Assembly: GCF_001096185.1 (NCBI RefSeq)
Contig: NZ_CRPU01000001.1
Coordinates: 372,001 to 436,000, forward strand
Direction of reading: 5' to 3'
Origin: Streptococcus pneumoniae
GTDB lineage: Bacteria; Bacillota; Bacilli; Lactobacillales; Streptococcaceae
Length of the DNA: 64,000 bases
Part shown: piece by piece, positions 18,841 to 28,600 of the stretch
Layout: each line of letters opens with the position of its first letter
Numbering within the stretch: the stretch's first letter is position 1
Made by a program: the position numbers and the translations under genes
The notes under the pieces: model-generated
What the model saw: the letters and a program-made list of their open reading frames with translations, nothing else
The model's database searches: none
What the model was told of the DNA's origin: nothing

Positions 18841-18874
18841 AAATAAAACATGCTACCTCATTTTGGCAACATGT
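18841..18874 (-). terminator. Terminator of the Rpn-family gene
   Basis: On the minus strand ACATGTTGCC pairs with GGTAGCATGT (one G-U and one mismatch) around an AAAATGA loop, followed by TTTTATTT. It lies 14 bp past the stop codon of the gene ending at 18888. Confidence 0.7.
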
Positions 18875-18887
18875 CATCTTTTCCTAT

Positions 18888-19835
18888 TTACAGCAATGCT
18901 TCAAACTCAGCGACAGGCATGCCTAATTGCTGGCTGGCAACCTCAGAAGTCAGAAGACCTTGATGAACCATATCCAGAAAGGCAAAAAGTTTCCCTTCTT
19001 CCCTTCCTTCAACTTTCCCACGCTCCAGTCCCTCTTCAATGCCCTCTGCACGACCACGTTCAAGACCACGCTCTAATCCTCTTTCCTCAGCTTGTTCCAA
19101 GGCATAGTCCTGTGCTAACAAGGCTTGTTCTTCGCGCATACGTAGTTGACTAAACATTTTCCTGTCCTCCTCGGACCAGCTCTTGTAGTCCAGCAGTTGG
19201 TCTGCTTGGCTGATGGCTCGCTCGGGTTCTTGGGTAAAGGGCTTGTTGCCGAAAAACTCCAACCATGGCTTGCGAACCTTGTCTTTGCTGGTTTCTCTGT
19301 ATTTTTTCAGTTCCAAGAACGCCATCTTGACCAGATGGTTTTCTTGTCCGTTATTGGTGATAGTTAAAACCTCACCTGTCGTATCTTCTCGCATACTAAA
19401 GCTGTGAAAAGCCAAATCGTCCGAGAAGTAGTTGCTATCTACAATTGCGATTGCGTAAACAGGTGCGATGTGTTTATAGCTCTGGTGTGTATCACCTTCT
19501 CGTTGGCGAATTTTTTCAAGATTTTGATTGACCTGACTACACAGATAAGCCCACAGGCGATTAATGAAAAAATTTTGATGATGAACTTGGATTTCGATAA
19601 TAACTTGCGTTCCATTATCCAACTCCGCCAAGACATCTATACTGGTATAGAAATCCTGTGCCGAGTACGGCAGGGAAGGTAGTACATGAATATTGCTCCC
19701 CTCCAAAATGGTCACATTTTTGGCTGGTAAATCCAGCATATCGCGAATAAATTGACAAGTGATTTCTGGATTGCTAAAGATTTTCTTAGCAACCAAGTCA
19801 TTGGTTGGGCTAATGCCCGGATGTCTTAAAATCAT
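18888..19835 (-). CDS. Rpn-family recombination-promoting nuclease / putative transposase (PD-(D/E)XK)
   Basis: A 315-residue protein of the PDDEXK_2 (Rpn/YhgA-like) family, whose members are DNA endonucleases that promote recombination. The N-terminal part has the family opening NDLVAKKIFSNPE and then the catalytic strand pair SIDVLAELDNG...VIIEIQVHH, an Asp followed by Glu-x-Gln in place of the usual E-x-K, as is normal in this family. The C-terminus has a charged repetitive tail of RGLERGLERGRAEG type, also typical, probably a coiled or extended oligomerisation tail. It has its own promoter and terminator and no inverted repeats of an insertion sequence. It stands alone between the surface-protein gene and the fucosidase. 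The biological role in streptococci is unclear. Confidence 0.85.
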   Translation of the reverse strand: MILRHPGISPTNDLVAKKIFSNPEITCQFIRDMLDLPAKNVTILEGSNIHVLPSLPYSAQDFYTSIDVLAELDNGTQVIIEIQVHHQNFFINRLWAYLCSQVNQNLEKIRQREGDTHQSYKHIAPVYAIAIVDSNYFSDDLAFHSFSMREDTTGEVLTITNNGQENHLVKMAFLELKKYRETSKDKVRKPWLEFFGNKPFTQEPERAISQADQLLDYKSWSEEDRKMFSQLRMREEQALLAQDYALEQAEERGLERGLERGRAEGIEEGLERGKVEGREEGKLFAFLDMVHQGLLTSEVASQQLGMPVAEFEALL

Positions 19836-19850
19836 CCTTTTCCTCCTTTT

Positions 19851-19887
19851 ATTATACCACAGTTTTAAATCTAGGTTGACTAGATTT
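19851..19887 (-). promoter_or_regulatory. Promoter of the Rpn-family gene with overlapping inverted repeat
   Basis: TATAAT at 19851-19856 is preceded by TGG (extended -10), followed by AGGAGG and the ATG at 19835. A perfect inverted repeat AAATCTAG-GTTGA-CTAGATTT (19867-19887) overlaps the -35 position. It could be an operator, or a weak terminator of the upstream GH29 transcript. Confidence 0.55.
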
Positions 19888-19935
19888 ACTGCTACTATCT
19901 ATTTATTCGGAAAAGAAATGAATTGTAAAGATATT

Positions 19936-21624
19936 TTATCTCGTTTCAACTAAAATATGAGCTTGATCAACCAACTGTCCATCAACAGTCAGATTCAGAT
20001 AGAAATCTAAAGTCTTATCAGCAGAAAAGTGTAGGGTTGGTATGGTCAAATCTTTTTTGCTTTCCCCAGCTTGAAACGCAAGGACTTGAATCTCGTCCTG
20101 ATAGGCGACACCATGCACACCAGTCCCCGGTTGAATCGAAATCTTAGCCTCCAAAGGAGTGTCACTTTCGCTACGTTCAACCCTAAAATGAAGAGTCTCT
20201 CCCTTTGCTACAGCTAGACTTTTTTCTACAAATGCTAGTCCCTGAACAACTTCTTTTTGTGATAAGTTAGGAGTTTTATAGAGAGAAATCTTGGTCAGTA
20301 CAGGTAAATCCTGTGCCTCCGTAATCATCACGCGTAGCTTCTGCGCCTCTACTAGTGGACCTCGCAAGAGACGCTTATGACCAACTGTGAAGCCCGTACC
20401 AAATTCCTGCCAGACACCATCCACCTCTACTTGCACCTGAAAAGCAGCGATTCGTTGTCCCAGCTTCAAATCTTCTCTTAACTCAAGCACATCGAAAGTT
20501 TTAGGTGCCCCTAAGTCGAGTTCTAACTGAATTGGCAAGTCTGCATCGCTTGCCCAAGAACTAGTCTCAAGGCCATCTGTCAGATGATGACAGGCAAAGT
20601 CTGCGGAAAGAGCTGGACCAGATACCTTGGCTGCCAGTGCCAAATCTTCTTTATAGAGCTCATTGCGATAGGCCGCAAATTCATAGAGGCGCTTGATATC
20701 TTTCCCATCAAAGAGCCCATCTTGATTCGGCGGAATATTGAGTAAGAGAGGTGTGCCTCTCCCCACCGAGTGGAAGTAGATTTCGACCAACTCCTCGAGA
20801 GACTTAGGATCCTGCTCTTCATGGTAAAACCAACCCGGCCGAATGGAGACATCTGCCTCACCGATTGAAAAAATCGTACCTGAGGAATCTCCGTGCTGAA
20901 GATAGTCCAACTCTGCTTCTGTCCCTAGTTTGTCAGGATTCACCTTTTGCCACAATGGATCACCTGCATACCCTCGTTCATTGCCAATCCAGCGAATGCT
21001 GGTTCCTTCTGTTGAAAAAATCAAGCAATCTGCCTGCAGGTCCCTAATGGTTTCAAACCATTTTTCAAATTCATAATTGACCTTTTGAGCGCCCTCTCCT
21101 CTGGCACCATCCATCCAGACCTCAGCAAATCTCCCTCCATTACCATAAGCAGGATTTGATAAAATCTCCTTCAACTGTGCCAGATAATAGGCATTATAGT
21201 CCGCTTCTCGCTCCACATGATAGAGAGGACTGTGGGCATCCCACGGCGATAGGTATACCCCCATGTCCATATCAAACTCTGTGGCAGCTTGGGATACCTC
21301 GAGGAGCAAGTCCCCCTCTCCATTCCTCCAAGGACTGTCCTTAACCGAATAATCTGTGTGAGCTGTCGGATAGAGGACAAAGCCGTCGTGGTGCTTGACC
21401 ACCAAAATCAACTTTTTAAAGCCCGTTTCCTTGAGCACACGAACCCACTCACGCGCATCTAACCTTGTCGGATTAAAGCGTTCCGGATCCTCCTGACCTG
21501 TCCCCCATTCCTGATCATAAAAGGTATTGGGTCCAAAATGGATAAAGGCTGCTAGTTCATCCTCTAAATAAGCTAGCTGGGCCTGACTAGGCAAGGGGCC
21601 ATGCGGTTTTATTTCTCTTACCAT
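19936..21624 (-). CDS. GH29 alpha-L-fucosidase (1,3/1,4-type) with C-terminal discoidin-like domain
   Basis: Retaining alpha-L-fucosidase of family 29, 562 residues, no signal peptide, so cytoplasmic. The catalytic barrel shows FIHFGPNTFYDQEWGTG, VVKHHDGFVLYPTAHTDYSV and the nucleophile motif EVWMDGARGEG (Asp172). A galactose-binding-like (F5/8 type C) domain follows from about residue 340 ('TDGLETSSWASDADLPIQLEL'). The sequence matches my memory of the pneumococcal GH29 enzyme next to the mannosidases (TIGR4 SP_2146), reported to act on Lewis-type alpha-1,3/1,4-fucose; that specificity is by family, not shown here. One base separates its ATG from the stop of the GH2 gene upstream, so the two are translated from one mRNA. 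Confidence 0.92.
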   Translation of the reverse strand: MVREIKPHGPLPSQAQLAYLEDELAAFIHFGPNTFYDQEWGTGQEDPERFNPTRLDAREWVRVLKETGFKKLILVVKHHDGFVLYPTAHTDYSVKDSPWRNGEGDLLLEVSQAATEFDMDMGVYLSPWDAHSPLYHVEREADYNAYYLAQLKEILSNPAYGNGGRFAEVWMDGARGEGAQKVNYEFEKWFETIRDLQADCLIFSTEGTSIRWIGNERGYAGDPLWQKVNPDKLGTEAELDYLQHGDSSGTIFSIGEADVSIRPGWFYHEEQDPKSLEELVEIYFHSVGRGTPLLLNIPPNQDGLFDGKDIKRLYEFAAYRNELYKEDLALAAKVSGPALSADFACHHLTDGLETSSWASDADLPIQLELDLGAPKTFDVLELREDLKLGQRIAAFQVQVEVDGVWQEFGTGFTVGHKRLLRGPLVEAQKLRVMITEAQDLPVLTKISLYKTPNLSQKEVVQGLAFVEKSLAVAKGETLHFRVERSESDTPLEAKISIQPGTGVHGVAYQDEIQVLAFQAGESKKDLTIPTLHFSADKTLDFYLNLTVDGQLVDQAHILVETR

Positions 21625-21625
21625 A

Positions 21626-24600
21626 CTACTTCCTATCTACACTTTTCTTTACTTTTTTGGCATGTACTTGCAATTCTGTTAAGGCTAGGGGACTGGTCAA
21701 GCCTTCAAATCGAAGACGCAGGGCATAGGTTTCCACCTTGTCAAATTCAAAACGAAGCTCCTCATCCTTGTCGCTTGACACTTTTCGGATAGCTGATACC
21801 GGTCGCCAATTCTCCTCTTGTTTGAGCAGAGAATCCTTATCCAAATGGTTGGGGGTCCGAGGCAGGACAGGCTCATTCCCTACATAATAATCAATAAAAG
21901 TAGGCTCCATCGCCACGTATTCTTGATTCTCAACATAATACAAGGTCACATTATCCACAAATCGCGGTTTTAAAATCCCTGCATCTCCAAAAAGAATGCC
22001 CACGCTAGCTTGATCTGACTTAGCAATCCAAGTATTGGCTGTCGATTTCTTCCGAGAAATGACCTTGTCATTGAGGTAAGAGACTGGGTGATTCGCCTCT
22101 GAGTGGGAAGCAAAGACCAGAGGCAGATTGGACCCTGTCCATTGATTGGAAATGACTTCCCCATCTACACTGGCATCTGTCACATGAATAGTGACTGTTG
22201 CTGGTAACTCACAGCCCGCTACTTGTCCTGTGAGCACACATTCTCCTACCTGATCATAGATTTGAGGATTGAGTTCATCCCAAGTCACCTTGGCCGTATC
22301 TCTTCTGCCATCTGATAAGACTAGTTTAACTCGGTCTGGTAAGTGTGGAGCTTCCTTGACAAGCGTCCAGACCCTTTCAGGCTCAATAGCACAAATCCCT
22401 TGAACACAAACCTGAGCAGAAGCCTTTAAATCCAAACCCTCTAGCTGACCAGATACCATAAACTCATGAAAGCTTGCTATATCTTCTTCGGATATTGCCT
22501 CCCAAACAACCTTGACTCGTTTTGCACTACCGGACTCATAGTCCACCAAGACCGATGATGGAAACTGTGGATAAGTCCCCTTAGCTGTATACAAGCGAAG
22601 TGGTCTTACAGAAACTGCTCGGCCTAGTGAGGTATTTTCTGCCACCTGCAAATGAGTTTGATAGGTTTTCCCTTGATAAATGGCACGGATAACCAAGTCC
22701 CCTGCAGACAAACAATGAAGTACTCCCTGCTTGATAATGGCGTGGGCACTGCCACTCGTCTCCCAAATCACTTCACTATTCCCCACCTTGTTCACAGGGT
22801 TATCCACAGTTTGTGGATAAAGTCCAATGGCTGGGGAATCCCCTTCTTGTAATCCTGCCTGCTTGTCCACTCGAATCTCAAACAAGCGCTGATTTTTCAC
22901 TGGCTGGCAATCAAAAGCCTCTCCCACTAAGAGATCAAAACTTGCTGGCTCTAGTCCTCTGGCACTGGCCTTTACTCTTACTTGGCCCGCCTGCTCCAAG
23001 CTCTGAACCAAAAGGACACCTCTGCCATGAAAGGCTTTCCTCTGAAACCGACCATTTTTCTGGGCTTGGTAACGTTCACGACTGGCCTGCCTGCCATTAT
23101 CCACACCTACAATGCGAGCAGGGCCTTCAATTTCAAAATGAAGCTGATTGGAAGCAGTCGGCACCCACTTTCCAGCTTGATCCAATACATCAAAATAAAG
23201 ATAGAGGAGATCTTGCCCATCTGGCTCCAGTTGTGTTTTCTCGGCATGTAACCCGATTTTGGCTGGCTTACCTGCAGTCACCACCTTATCTTCTGCCACA
23301 AGCTGACCTTGACAGTCATAGGCCACAGCACGCAATTCTCCCGGTTGATAAGCCAAACGCCATTCGAGATAGAGTTGGTCAGAACCTTCTCCCTCTTGGT
23401 ATTTTCGACCGTCTGAAGTCCATTTTTCCTGAAAAGTCTTCCTGCCTTGGGATTTTCCATTGAGAAATAGCTCTACTGAACCAGCATTTGAATACACTCG
23501 AACAGGGATATTCCCATACTTATCCACAACTTGTTGATAACTCTTATGGATTTCCCAATTCCAGTGAGGTAAGATATGAACCATGGGATGCTGATCTAGG
23601 TCCATCCACTGACTTTGGTAGAGATAATAGTCATTTTTAGGAATCCCTGCCGTATCCACGATCCCAAAATAGGAACTCTTGACAGGTGTGTCATTTTGAT
23701 TGTGCCAAGGAGTCGGCTCACCGATATAGTCCACTCCTGTCCAGATAAACTGACCCGCATAGTCTAGCCGATTTCTATCTGCTATCCAAGAAGCCGTCGC
23801 CGTCTTCCCCCAAGGAACTCGATCATTGCCATAGTCTGACTGTTCAAAATTCCGCACGCGGCGATTATCCCCAACCCATTCCTTATCTGGACGAAAATAG
23901 CTGTCACGCGTCCGTGTAGCCGATGAGGTTTCAGACCCGTAAAGTCGCCACTTGGGATGTCTTTTGCGAATCGCGTCAATATTATCTTCCGAGTAATTTA
24001 AGCCCACCACATCCAGCAAATTGGCTATCTTTTCATGACCTCCAGACCCATCGCCAAAGCGGAACTGATCCATTCCCATAGTCACAAAACGGCTATCATC
24101 AACCTCCTTGACCCTTTCCAGCAAGCGTTTAATAGTTTTCAATGAATGGGCATCGCCATTTGCTTCGCTGACTTCATTTCCCAAGGACCACATAAAAATC
24201 GCTGGATTGTTCTTACCACGTTCAATCATAGTGCGCAAATCGTAATCCGACCAGAAATCGCCTGTCTGCGCTTCTGGATGAGTCGCTTCTTCCTCAAAAA
24301 AGCGACCATAGTCATATTCTTTCTTGCCTCCATACCAGGTATCAAAGGCTTCTTCTTGGATGAGTAGACCCATTTTGGCAGCTACATCCAGCAAAATACT
24401 ACTAGCTGGATTATGGGTGATTCGGATTGCATTGACACCCATTTCCTTCATCTGGCGCAAGCGTCTCTCGGCAGCTGACCTGTTTTCCACAGCTCCCAGC
24501 GCTCCGTAGTCATGGTGCAGACAAACCCCATGAATCTTCAACCAGCGACCATTTAGAAAGAAACCCTTATCCGCTTGCCAATCCATATAGAGGTAACCAA

Positions 24601-25414
24601 AGCTCTCCTCTTCTTCATCAACCAAAATGCCATTTTTATAAAGACGAGTCTTAAATTGGTAAAGGTGAGGATGATCAATATCCCAAAGCAAAGGTTGGAA
24701 AATTGATATGGCTTGTTGGAAATGATATTTGTCCCCAGACTCAATCACTAGAGAGTCTGTCGCCTGCCAGTCTGACAGCTGTTGTCCATCATACCAGATA
24801 CTCTGCTCCAAATACACCGACACGGACTGAGGTCCATCATTTGAAACCTTACTTGTAAGCTGAGTCTCCACCCATCCATCTCTTTGTTCCTTTAGCTTGG
24901 GACTTTCTATCTTAATCCCATACAAATCCAGATGAACTGCATCTGTCATCAATAATTTCACTTCTCGGTAAATACCGCTACCCGAGTACCAACGACTGCT
25001 AGGTTGCTGATTTTCCACAAAAACCGCAAGCTGGTTGGCCGTCCCATCATTTCTTAGATAAGACGTGATATCATAAGAAAAGGGTGTATAGCCACTGGGA
25101 TAATAGCCCAGCACTTGCCCGTTGATATAGACTTGGGCATTCATGTAAACCCCATCAAACAACAAACGTACCGATACAAGACTGGCATCTTCTTCCAAGT
25201 AAAACTGCGTCCGGTACCAGGCTTGACCCCCGTTTAACTGACCACCCTCATTTTGCGCTGGCGAATAGTGGTCAAAATCATTGTAAATACTCCAGTCATG
25301 TGGCACTTGAATAGCCTGCCAATTTTCCCTCTGCAAATCCGGCGCCAAGGCCTCCTCTTTCCCCACCTCTTGGCTAAAAAACCAGTGATTTCGTAAAACT
25401 TCTTCTCTTCTCAT
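21626..25414 (-). CDS. GH2 beta-galactosidase with Ig-like C-terminal domains, no secretion signal
   Basis: Family 2 glycosidase of 1262 residues. In order: the sugar-binding domain (about 40-190, 'WQAIQVPHDWSI', 'SSRWYSGSGIYREV'), an Ig-like domain, and a TIM barrel with the acid/base motif SLGNEVSE (Glu414) and nucleophile motif YGSETSS (Glu495). After these come DUF4982-like and invasin/Ig-like segments, two Big_4-type Ig-like domains (about 940-1090), and a C-terminal discoidin-like domain. The catalytic half resembles pneumococcal BgaA, but there is no signal peptide and no LPXTG motif, so it should act inside the cell. It is the first gene of a two-gene unit with the GH29 fucosidase, which suggests sequential cleavage of fucosylated lactosamine-type oligosaccharides. 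Beta-galactosidase is the best call; related GH2 activities cannot be excluded. Confidence 0.88.
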   Translation of the reverse strand: MRREEVLRNHWFFSQEVGKEEALAPDLQRENWQAIQVPHDWSIYNDFDHYSPAQNEGGQLNGGQAWYRTQFYLEEDASLVSVRLLFDGVYMNAQVYINGQVLGYYPSGYTPFSYDITSYLRNDGTANQLAVFVENQQPSSRWYSGSGIYREVKLLMTDAVHLDLYGIKIESPKLKEQRDGWVETQLTSKVSNDGPQSVSVYLEQSIWYDGQQLSDWQATDSLVIESGDKYHFQQAISIFQPLLWDIDHPHLYQFKTRLYKNGILVDEEEESFGYLYMDWQADKGFFLNGRWLKIHGVCLHHDYGALGAVENRSAAERRLRQMKEMGVNAIRITHNPASSILLDVAAKMGLLIQEEAFDTWYGGKKEYDYGRFFEEEATHPEAQTGDFWSDYDLRTMIERGKNNPAIFMWSLGNEVSEANGDAHSLKTIKRLLERVKEVDDSRFVTMGMDQFRFGDGSGGHEKIANLLDVVGLNYSEDNIDAIRKRHPKWRLYGSETSSATRTRDSYFRPDKEWVGDNRRVRNFEQSDYGNDRVPWGKTATASWIADRNRLDYAGQFIWTGVDYIGEPTPWHNQNDTPVKSSYFGIVDTAGIPKNDYYLYQSQWMDLDQHPMVHILPHWNWEIHKSYQQVVDKYGNIPVRVYSNAGSVELFLNGKSQGRKTFQEKWTSDGRKYQEGEGSDQLYLEWRLAYQPGELRAVAYDCQGQLVAEDKVVTAGKPAKIGLHAEKTQLEPDGQDLLYLYFDVLDQAGKWVPTASNQLHFEIEGPARIVGVDNGRQASRERYQAQKNGRFQRKAFHGRGVLLVQSLEQAGQVRVKASARGLEPASFDLLVGEAFDCQPVKNQRLFEIRVDKQAGLQEGDSPAIGLYPQTVDNPVNKVGNSEVIWETSGSAHAIIKQGVLHCLSAGDLVIRAIYQGKTYQTHLQVAENTSLGRAVSVRPLRLYTAKGTYPQFPSSVLVDYESGSAKRVKVVWEAISEEDIASFHEFMVSGQLEGLDLKASAQVCVQGICAIEPERVWTLVKEAPHLPDRVKLVLSDGRRDTAKVTWDELNPQIYDQVGECVLTGQVAGCELPATVTIHVTDASVDGEVISNQWTGSNLPLVFASHSEANHPVSYLNDKVISRKKSTANTWIAKSDQASVGILFGDAGILKPRFVDNVTLYYVENQEYVAMEPTFIDYYVGNEPVLPRTPNHLDKDSLLKQEENWRPVSAIRKVSSDKDEELRFEFDKVETYALRLRFEGLTSPLALTELQVHAKKVKKSVDRK

Positions 25415-25449
25415 ACAAGCATTCCTCTTTAAACGATTCGATTTACTTG

Positions 25450-25478
25450 ACTATAGCACAAAACAAAAGCGCTTTCAA
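25450..25478 (-). promoter_or_regulatory. Promoter with overlapping cre-like site for the GH2-GH29 unit
   Basis: TTGAAA (25473-25478), a 17-bp spacer and TATAGT (25450-25455) with an extended TGC element. The spacer begins GCGCTTTTG, so TGAAAGCGCTTTTG overlaps the -35 box and matches the CcpA consensus TGWAANCGNTNWCA at 12 of 14 positions. Carbon catabolite repression of the unit is inferred. Confidence 0.72.
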
Positions 25479-25590
25479 TACTTCCTCCATCACTCCCTAA
25501 ATACTCGGAAAAGATTCTATAATTTGTGGAAAAGTCTGAAAATCACTCCATATTCAAGCAAACTAATAAAGTCTAACCTTACAAGGGCGC

Positions 25591-25628
25591 AAAAAACACC
25601 TCTCTGAATGTTCATTCCAGAGAGATGT
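25591..25628 (-). terminator. Terminator of the M26 protease gene
   Basis: On the minus strand ACATCTCTCTG pairs with CAGAGAGGTGT (11 bp, one G-U) around an 11-nt loop, followed by TTTTTT. It starts 11 bp past the stop codon. Confidence 0.85.
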
Positions 25629-25638
25629 CCCTTTTGTC

Positions 25639-28600
25639 TTAACTATTGTAAATCGACTGTCTAAAGTCATCTGAATCTTTGAGATAAGCTTTATAAATCG
25701 CTTTTTTCAGTTTTTGCACTGGTGTTTCGATAAAATCAAACTTTTTAGCCGTTGTATTTCCTGCTTTTATCTGAGCAAGTTCTTCTTTAACAGCTTTATT
25801 CATAAGCTCTTGTAATTTTTCTTTACTATCAATTACTTCTTCTTTTCCGTTGTAATTTATAGTAATTGGTTTTAACTTACCTAATTTCTCAACACGCTCA
25901 GTTATTTGCTCTTTTTTGAAAGCTGCGTAAGATTTTCCCAAAATGTTATTGAAAATGTAAGTATCAGATAGGGGCTTGTTCTCAGCCTCTGCTGCTTGTT
26001 TGTATTGATTTGAAACATAAGGAACAAATCCTTCATAATAGCCCAAAGCAGCCATCAATTCAAAGGCTTGTTTTCTAAAGGTGATGTCCCCACTCATACC
26101 AGAGTCATTTTGACTAACACCATAAATGGTATCAAACATATCCACTAAATAATATCCATTAGCTTGAATAGTACCTTTATCAGTAAATCCTTTTATAATG
26201 TAACGGTTCACTAAAATATTATTATCAATCAAGCTATTGATATCCGTTAGTTTTTCCGCTTCTGCCAGTGTGATTTCTGAGATTTTTTCACTCTTGTGCG
26301 TAGCTTGAACTGCTGGATTTGTGTATGTTACGGGTGTTCTAGTCCCAGTTGAAGTAATCGGAGTTATTTTCTTGAAGTATTTAGTTTTATCTGCCGCTGA
26401 AAGTTGTTTTGTTGCTTCCGCTTCTAAATAATCTAAACTATATAACACATCAAAACTTCCATGCATATAAGATTTCAAATCTGCAGCTGTTTTGAATCTA
26501 TCTGGTGTTTTGTTGTAGAAGCCATTTTTCTTACTTTCATCGTAAACAAAGTTTAAGTTGAAATATGTATCTGTCTCTGGTGTGTATGAATTCTCGAAAA
26601 TTCCTCTAGCGTAAAACTCTGCCGCTGTACCATCTCGACGACCGTAATTATTAAACAAGACCGTTCTATCTAGTAAGTGCGTCATTTCATGAGAATAAGT
26701 AGCTGAACCCCTATCATCCAGAACCCTATCTATAAAGTAACGGACACCCACTCCATTTGCTTCTGCACCTACATTTTGCCATGGTGAATACAGTCCTAGA
26801 GGTGTCATAAAGTCTTTAACCCCTTTATCTGCTGTTGGTCCTGATTCTTTAGACCATGTTGTAGCTATTCCAGCAGACGTATCCGTCGTATATTTTTTCA
26901 TCGTATCTACAATTACTCTATTTGTAATTAGTTTCGGACGATTTTCTTCTTTTGTTATTCTGTATAAAGTGTCAACATAATTAGCCTGTCTTATCGCAGT
27001 TAATTCTATCAATGCTTTAACTTTTTCTAATTCTTCTTTATACTTAACTGGATTCGTTTTCTCTAAAGAAGTATCCATATACGTTCCAATGTTTCCGTAG
27101 GTTACCGTCGCTATGTTAGTTATAGCATACACGCTTGGTTCTTTAATATTTACCAAACCTAATAATGTAGCTACATTTTGTTGTCTTCTGTTTTTTATTT
27201 GAAGTTCTTCCGCTCCGTATTTCTCAGGAGGCGTAGTTAATTTTGTATATAAGTCTACTTTTTCATCAGGTTTTTCTTTCGAAGCTTTTTCAACTACGAT
27301 AGCTTTAGTCGCCTTCTTCAACCACGTATCGCCATCCATATTAGTGAATGTAGTTCTGTTGTAATCTAAGAACTCTAATAATGTTGGTTTATCTGTAATT
27401 TTCCCAAAGTATTTCTCAAATGTTTTTGGACTATTCGTTAATCTTAATTCATCATAACTCATAGACCCAAGGTGTGTTAACCAATCTAAAGAAGTAAGGT
27501 CTTTTTTACCGAACGAGCTTGGATTATAAGCTAGAATATCACGGATATTGGTATCTCCAAAATCAATATTATAAAAACGATTGATATAGGATAACCCTAG
27601 TAATATTTTCTCTTTATTAGCTTCAATATCACCTTTTACTTTTTCTCTATTTTGTTGACTGTCACCTAAAATACTCAAGGTATGCGCCGCAACTTTTTTC
27701 AAACTAGCTTCTAAATCGGTTTTAGTCGCATCGAGTGTTTCTTTAATCGATAATTTTTCAAGATATTCTTTTCGTAGAATTTCTCTTACTTCATCATCCC
27801 TTATCTGCGGCTGCGTTTTTTTCAACTCACTACGTTTTTTATAAAAATCGCGGTCTATTTCTAAAGAAGGTGGAGTTAGTTGCGCTTTTATTTTTTCATC
27901 TGTTAAGAAGTCTACAGACTTCATTTCTCTACTAGCTTCCATCACATCCACTGCATTTTCTAACTCGCTATTTTCTGGCAATAGATGTGGTTTGTCTTCT
28001 TTAGTACCAACCAAAATTACTTTTTGGCGCATAGCTTTAGTTACTTCAGTTTTCTCAGTTGGATTTGTTAACTCTCCTGTCTCCGGATTAACTTCATAAG
28101 TTTTAGTGACGGTTATTTCCCCTTGCTCACCTGCATCTTCAACCTCTTCTTTTCCTTTTGGAAGTTCAGGGTTATCTTTTCTCAACTCAGTGATTTCTAT
28201 AGGTGACACGATCTTTTCCACATTTCCAACTTTTACTACTTTGTCTTTAGCTGGAGTGTTTTCTGTTGTAGTTTCTTCTGAGATAGCTCCTGTTTCTTGA
28301 TTTACTGTGTATCTTGTAGTTGATACTGAGCTACCATTCTCCCCTGGTGTTTCTTCTTGTTGCACATTGTAACTTAAATCTGGCGATGCTTTATAAACTG
28401 TCTGAAAAGGAATTTCTTGTGATTGAACTGTTGGTTTTGTTCCTACTGCCGTTATTTTCGCTTGCATTGGCTTAGCGATTTTTGTCGTTACAGCTGGCTC
28501 AGTCAAGTCTCCTGTCGTCGAATTTACTTTATAAACACTTATAGTCGTTGTTTCTTCATCCTGACCTTGATTTCTGACTTCTTTGACACCTTTATCAAGT

